From positions 2,058,501 to 2,122,500 of the forward strand of contig NZ_LR699166.1 in assembly GCF_902459525.1 (NCBI RefSeq): a DNA stretch of 64,000 bases, in the 5' to 3' direction. Below the pieces are notes generated by a model. It searched no databases and had not been told where the DNA came from. It saw only the letters and a list, made by a program, of their open reading frames with translations. The position numbers and the translations under genes were made by a program. The stretch is from Sideroxydans sp. CL21. GTDB taxonomy: Bacteria > Pseudomonadota > Gammaproteobacteria > Burkholderiales > Gallionellaceae. Shown here in pieces: positions 57,900 to 64,000 of this stretch (position 1 is the first letter of the stretch; each line of letters starts with the position of its first letter).

Positions 57900-58079
57900 T
57901 GATTTCTTCCACAACCAAATTCCAAGAGCCCGATGCTACACCTACACTTCGCGAGTGAAAAGCATTAAAGACCATAAAGTTTCCGCATGTACAAAATTTA
58001 TAATTCAATGCTGAATATTTAATAATCCTTTCGATAAATACGGCTTTATAATAAATTTTTAACCCCAAGCGAGGACACC

Positions 58080-59063
58080 ATGAAAGCACCAATCCGCGTA
58101 GCAATTACCGGCGCCGCAGGACAAATCGGTTACAACCTTCTGTTCCGAATCGCCAATGGTGACATGCTGGGGCGCGAGCAACCGATCATTCTGCAACTGC
58201 TGGACATTCCCCCCGCCCAGGCGATGCTGCACGGCGTGGCGATGGAACTGGAAGACTGCGCCTTCCCCAACCTGCAACAAATCATCACTACCGACGATCC
58301 CCGTGTCGCCTTCCGCGATGCCGAAGTTGTAATACTGGTTGGTGCCCGTCCGCGCGGCAAGGGCATGGAACGCAAGGACCTGCTGGAAGCCAACGGTGCG
58401 ATCTTCTCGGAGCAAGGTCGCATCCTCAACGAGGTGGCGGCACGCCATGTAAAGGTACTGGTGGTCGGCAACCCCGCCAACACGAATGCCCTCATCGCCA
58501 TGAGGAACGCTCCCGACCTCGATCCGCAAAACTTCACCTCCATGATGCGCCTGGACCACAACCGCGGCATTGCGCAGGTGGCCTTGAAACTGTTCCAGCC
58601 GATACGCGATGTCAAGAAAATGGTTATCTGGGGCAACCACTCCGGCACACAATATCCCGACTTGTCACACTCCGAAATTCGCGGGCGCAAGGTAACCGAA
58701 GTGCTGCAAGACCTCGATTGGATCGAGAGCACTTTCATCCCCACCGTTCAGAAACGCGGTGCGGCCGTGATCGAAGCTCGCGGCCTGAGCAGTGCAGCGA
58801 GCGCCGCCAATGCCGCCATTTCCCACGTTCACGACTGGTTATTGCATTCGCATCACAACGATTGGGTCAGTATGGGCGTACCTTCCGATGGCAGTTATGG
58901 AATTCCGGAAGGGGTTATATACGGATTCCCCGTCACCTGCCGCAACGGCCGTTACCACATCGTGCAGGATCTGCCCATCAGCGACCTTGGCCGCAAGCAT
59001 ATGATGGACAGTTACAATGAATTGCTCGGTGAGCGCGACATGGTGAAACACCTGCTGGGTTAA
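58080..59063 (+). CDS. mdh: Malate dehydrogenase
   Basis: 327 aa, NAD-dependent, of the longer cytosolic-like MDH type. NAD loop [19 protein letters not shown], substrate arginines in [29 protein letters not shown], catalytic His in [19 protein letters not shown] lies before the ATG. TATAAT at 58047-58052 is a probable -10 in an AT-rich stretch; no strong -35 seen. A strong terminator follows at 59140-59175. Confidence 0.97.
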   Translation: MKAPIRVAITGAAGQIGYNLLFRIANGDMLGREQPIILQLLDIPPAQAMLHGVAMELEDCAFPNLQQIITTDDPRVAFRDAEVVILVGARPRGKGMERKDLLEANGAIFSEQGRILNEVAARHVKVLVVGNPANTNALIAMRNAPDLDPQNFTSMMRLDHNRGIAQVALKLFQPIRDVKKMVIWGNHSGTQYPDLSHSEIRGRKVTEVLQDLDWIESTFIPTVQKRGAAVIEARGLSSAASAANAAISHVHDWLLHSHHNDWVSMGVPSDGSYGIPEGVIYGFPVTCRNGRYHIVQDLPISDLGRKHMMDSYNELLGERDMVKHLLG

Positions 59064-59069
59064 TCGATT

Positions 59070-59108
59070 TTTTTCATGGCATCTGCTGTTTGTTGATGCC
59101 ATGAAAAA
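59070..59108. repeat. 14-bp perfect inverted repeat after mdh
   Basis: TTTTTCATGGCATC at 59070-59083 and its complement at 59095-59108 enclose an 11-base loop. The outer arms are T then A, so neither strand has the 3' U-tract of an intrinsic terminator. It may stabilise the mdh 3' end; a true terminator follows 30 bp later. Confidence 0.7.
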
Positions 59109-59139
59109 TATCCGGCATCTCAAACCGACAGCACGCATC

Positions 59140-59175
59140 AAAGCAAACGGCCGCGTAAGCGGCCGTTTGCTTTTT
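59140..59175. terminator. Bidirectional terminator between mdh and icd
   Basis: Perfect 15-bp stem AAAGCAAACGGCCGC and its complement with a GTAA loop, ending TTTTT on the plus strand and in a T-run on the minus strand. It can serve both convergent genes, mdh (+) and icd (-). Confidence 0.93.
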
Positions 59176-59200
59176 CCGGTTCAACTCTTATTGTTGCCTA

Positions 59201-61796
<2,596 letters not shown>

Positions 61797-61829
61797 AAAA
61801 AATGGCCCGCAATTTCGCGAGCCATTTTT
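61797..61829 (-). terminator. Terminator of the DQT-repeat gene
   Basis: Arms AAAAATGGC and GCCATTTTT enclose a partly paired inner stem (GC/GC, two mismatches). On the minus strand it ends in a run of six T. It lies 17 bp after the stop of the 137-aa gene. Confidence 0.8.
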
Positions 61830-61846
61830 ATTTTCCAGGACGTACC

Positions 61847-62260
61847 TTATCGCTTGCCGCCACCGAGGCCCATTCCGCCACCCATTCCACCTCCCATGCC
61901 CCCGCCCATACCACCTGCTGGAGGACTGTCAGGAATGGATGCGCCTTGCTCCTTGGCACGTTCCTTCATTCTTTCGTGATGCTCGGCACGCACTTTTTCA
62001 CGCTCTTCCTTGGTGGTAGTGCTGCGCATCTTGGCACGTTGCTGTTGACGCTCTTCGGGAGTCGATAACTCCCTGCCTGTTGTTTGCCGCGTGCGATCCT
62101 GTATTTGTGTCCGATCTTGCGTCTTCGTCTGATCCCGTGTCTGATCCTTGACCTGATCTTGAGTCTGATCCCTGGTTTGCGTCTGATCGGCAGCCATGGC
62201 AGCCATTCCAGACAACAAAGTAGCAACGGACAAGCTTAACAACATGACTTTCTTGTTCAT
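61847..62260 (-). CDS. Exported DQT-repeat, glycine-methionine-rich small protein
   Basis: 137 aa. Signal peptide MNKKVMLLSLSVATLLSGMA to about residue 23. Residues 25-60 are short repeats of DQT/DRT with Arg, Lys and Gln (TRDQTQDQVKDQTRDQTK). Residues 63-105 are a highly charged helix (KEEREKVRAEHHERMKE). Residues 116-135 are GGMGGGMGGGMG. GGAGGG lies before ATG 62260. Probably a disordered periplasmic or surface protein; family and function not recognised. It has its own terminator and is divergent from the Memo operon. Confidence 0.75.
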   Translation of the reverse strand: MNKKVMLLSLSVATLLSGMAAMAADQTQTRDQTQDQVKDQTRDQTKTQDRTQIQDRTRQTTGRELSTPEERQQQRAKMRSTTTKEEREKVRAEHHERMKERAKEQGASIPDSPPAGGMGGGMGGGMGGGMGLGGGKR

Positions 62261-62493
62261 AATGCCCTCCAACTGGATTTGGGATGGCCCGAAAAGTTCA
62301 TTAAAGACTCATCTTCATACTCCCATACCATCCCGCTACGGAAGCACAGGAGGTATGCTACATCTGCAATTGAGCAATGTCAGTGATGCACGTCACATAA
62401 GTCCCGGAAAAATACCCTGCTTCAAACCTGGCAAGGGCTTGATTCTTCCTGTTCTGTCTCAATATTGTCGAGTATTACAACCAGGAGATCGCC

Positions 62494-63294
62494 ATGCCTG
62501 CCGTTCGTCCACCCGCTGTGGCCGGAATGTTCTACCCGGCCGATCCACGGCAACTCGCACATGATGTGCAGAAATTCCTGCGTGAGGCGCAGCCGCGAGC
62601 CTTGAACCCCAAAGTTCTGGTCTGCCCGCACGCTGGTTACATCTATTCCGGCGCAATCGCTGCGAGTGCCTATGCTGTATTGCATGACATCGCACCGCAT
62701 ATACGCCGCGTGGTACTACTGGGCCCTACCCACCGGATCGCAATAAATGGGTTGGCCTTGCCGAACGCCGAGGCATTCGATACACCGCTGGGGCGTATAT
62801 CTCTGGATACCAAAGCGATGCGCATCATTGCGGATCTGCCTCAAGTGGTCGTCAACAATGAAGCGCACCGGCAGGAACACTCGCTGGAAGTGCAGTTGCC
62901 ATTCCTGCAAAGCGTATTGAAGGATTTCACTTTGCTGCCGTTGGCGGTTGGCATGGCAACAGCAGAAGAAGTGGCTGAAGTGCTGGAAAAAGTATGGGGT
63001 GGAGAGGAAACATTGATCGTCATCAGCTCCGACCTGTCGCATTATCTGCCCTATGCTGCCGCACAATCCGTAGACAACAAAACCATCCGCGATATCCTTG
63101 CTCTGAGGCAGCCCGTCGCCCATGATCAAGCATGTGGTGCGACACCCATCAACGGACTGATTCTCTCCGCACGCAGGCACCGGCTAATCCCCCATCTGCT
63201 TGATCTGCGAAACTCTGGCGACACAGCCGGATCCAAGAACGAAGTAGTCGGGTATGCTTCCATCGCCTTCACTGAAGGAGAACAGAATGATTGA
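62494..63294 (+). CDS. amrB: AmmeMemoRadiSam system protein B (Memo family)
   Basis: 266 aa. Memo fold related to extradiol dioxygenases. Conserved metal-site-like motifs: VCPHAGYIYSG, VVLLGPTHRIAI, EHSLEVQLPFLQ and VISSDLSHYLPY. CAGGAG lies before the ATG. It overlaps the next gene by 8 bp. Together with the AMMECR1 protein and radical SAM enzyme it forms the three-gene AmmeMemoRadiSam set, whose reaction I do not know to be established. Confidence 0.93.
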   Translation: MPAVRPPAVAGMFYPADPRQLAHDVQKFLREAQPRALNPKVLVCPHAGYIYSGAIAASAYAVLHDIAPHIRRVVLLGPTHRIAINGLALPNAEAFDTPLGRISLDTKAMRIIADLPQVVVNNEAHRQEHSLEVQLPFLQSVLKDFTLLPLAVGMATAEEVAEVLEKVWGGEETLIVISSDLSHYLPYAAAQSVDNKTIRDILALRQPVAHDQACGATPINGLILSARRHRLIPHLLDLRNSGDTAGSKNEVVGYASIAFTEGEQND

Positions 63295-63853
63295 TTCAAA
63301 CCGGGGGAGAGTACTTCTCGACCTCGCGCGCGGCGCCATCTCCGAGGCGCTGGGTGAAGCGAGTTCGCCAGTATCACAAGAACAATGGCTGAACGAGAAA
63401 GGCGCAACGTTCGTCACACTGACACAAAATGGCGAGTTGCGCGGCTGCATTGGCACGTTGCAGGCGCATCGCCCGCTGGGTGAGGATGTGCGCCAAAACG
63501 CACTCGCCGCGGCATTCCGAGACCCGCGTTTCAAACCTCTCGGTCGGGACGAGTTGCCGGTGACGCGATGCGAGGTTTCCCTGTTGTCAGCGGCCGAAAC
63601 GATGAAGTTCAGCGACGAGCATGATGTGCTGGCGCAACTGCGCCCGGGAATAGACGGTGTCATTTTCGAATATGGCTCTTATCGCAGCACTTTTCTACCG
63701 CAGGTCTGGGAACAGCTACCCGAGCCGCGCGATTTCATGGCACATCTCAAGCGCAAAGCCGGGTTACCTGACAATTTCTGGGCACCAGAAATCAAGCTGT
63801 CGCGTTACACCGTAAGCAAGTGGCGCGAGACTGATTTCACCGAGGCATGCTGA
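63287..63853 (+). CDS. amrA: AmmeMemoRadiSam system protein A (AMMECR1 domain)
   Basis: 188 aa. AMMECR1 domain with the hallmark LRGCIGTLQA at about residues 55-64, ALAAAFRDPRFKPLGRDEL, and FLPQVWEQLP near the C-terminus. The ATG at 63287 follows GAAGGAG and lies in the end of the Memo gene. The ORF could extend 11 codons upstream but that overlaps more of Memo. The radical SAM gene follows after 1 bp. Confidence 0.93.
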   Translation: MIDSNRGRVLLDLARGAISEALGEASSPVSQEQWLNEKGATFVTLTQNGELRGCIGTLQAHRPLGEDVRQNALAAAFRDPRFKPLGRDELPVTRCEVSLLSAAETMKFSDEHDVLAQLRPGIDGVIFEYGSYRSTFLPQVWEQLPEPRDFMAHLKRKAGLPDNFWAPEIKLSRYTVSKWRETDFTEAC

Positions 63854-63854
63854 A

Positions 63855-64000
63855 ATGGATGAACCTATCAGCATCTCCGAGCGGTATCCGGCCAGATATT
63901 GGCACAAGCTGGATGACGGACGCATACAGTGCGATCTGTGTCCGCGTGACTGCAAATTGCATGAAGGGCAGCGCGGCGCATGCTTCGTGCGGGGACGTAT
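63855..64000 (+). CDS. amrS: AmmeMemoRadiSam radical SAM enzyme, N-terminal part (cut by window edge)
   Basis: The first 48 codons. The N-terminus has RYWHKLDDGRIQCDLCPRDC and GQRGACFVRGR, with Cys26, Cys29, Cys33 and Cys43, the pattern seen before the SAM-binding domain in this family. The radical SAM CxxxCxxC motif itself lies beyond the window. The ATG at 63855 is 1 bp after the stop of the AMMECR1 gene. Confidence 0.85.
   Translation, partial: MDEPISISERYPARYWHKLDDGRIQCDLCPRDCKLHEGQRGACFVRGR

Overview
The window looks like the chromosome of a Gram-negative betaproteobacterium. I judge this from the core gene orders (dxr-cdsA-uppS-frr-pyrH-tsf-rpsB, nadE-glnB, map-glnD, sdhCDAB-sdhE-gltA-sucAB), outer-membrane barrel proteins, lipoprotein signals and a PhaB/thiolase pair. 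The monomeric NADP isocitrate dehydrogenase and the FTR1/Fur iron locus would fit a Nitrosomonadales-like organism, but the sequence alone does not settle genus or order. I found no prophage, IS transposase or CRISPR array.

Layout. 1-5.2 kb: isoprenoid, phospholipid and translation genes on the minus strand, from rpsB down to a truncated dxr, with a clear sigma70 promoter, an rpsB/tsf attenuator-like terminator and a palindromic 142-bp element between pyrH and frr. 5.2-14.4 kb: a minus-strand run of typA, a dienelactone hydrolase, rmuC, an unrecognised 709-aa EF-hand membrane protein, nadE, glnB and a PilZ protein. 14.5-17.1 kb: a phosphonate-type binding lipoprotein overlapping a membrane diguanylate cyclase. 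17.2-22.5 kb: rhlE helicase with a long leader, then map-glnD. 22.5-33.7 kb: an accessory stretch with PsiE-like, patatin lipoprotein, orphan TAXI binding protein, a giant AsmA protein, a TPR-methyltransferase, a barrel protein under a CRP/FNR-type operator, a probable gene remnant and small unknowns.

33.9-44.9 kb: a ketone-body/short-chain acid module. It has a class I CoA-transferase, GntP permease, NarL-type two-component pair, thiolase and PhaB on the minus strand, and divergent AtoE transporter and acetoacetyl-CoA synthetase on the plus strand. Together they import acetoacetate or 3-hydroxybutyrate, activate it by two routes, and connect it to acetyl-CoA. 44.9-47.5 kb: fur divergent from cupredoxin-FTR1-barrel genes, with overlapping promoters and a Fur box. 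47.8-61.4 kb: tRNA-Leu and a TCA-cycle block (acuI-like, sucB, sucA, gltA, sdhE, sdhB, sdhA, sdhD, sdhC; divergent mdh; convergent icd). 61.8-64.0 kb: a DQT-repeat/Gly-rich secreted protein and the start of an AmmeMemoRadiSam operon (Memo, AMMECR1, radical SAM cut by the window end).

The strongest candidates for under-described biology are the AmmeMemoRadiSam triad, the EF-hand membrane protein inside the nadE-glnB run, the binding protein/diguanylate cyclase pair, and the acetoacetate module with its own NarL-type regulators and a helically phased direct repeat in the divergent promoter region.
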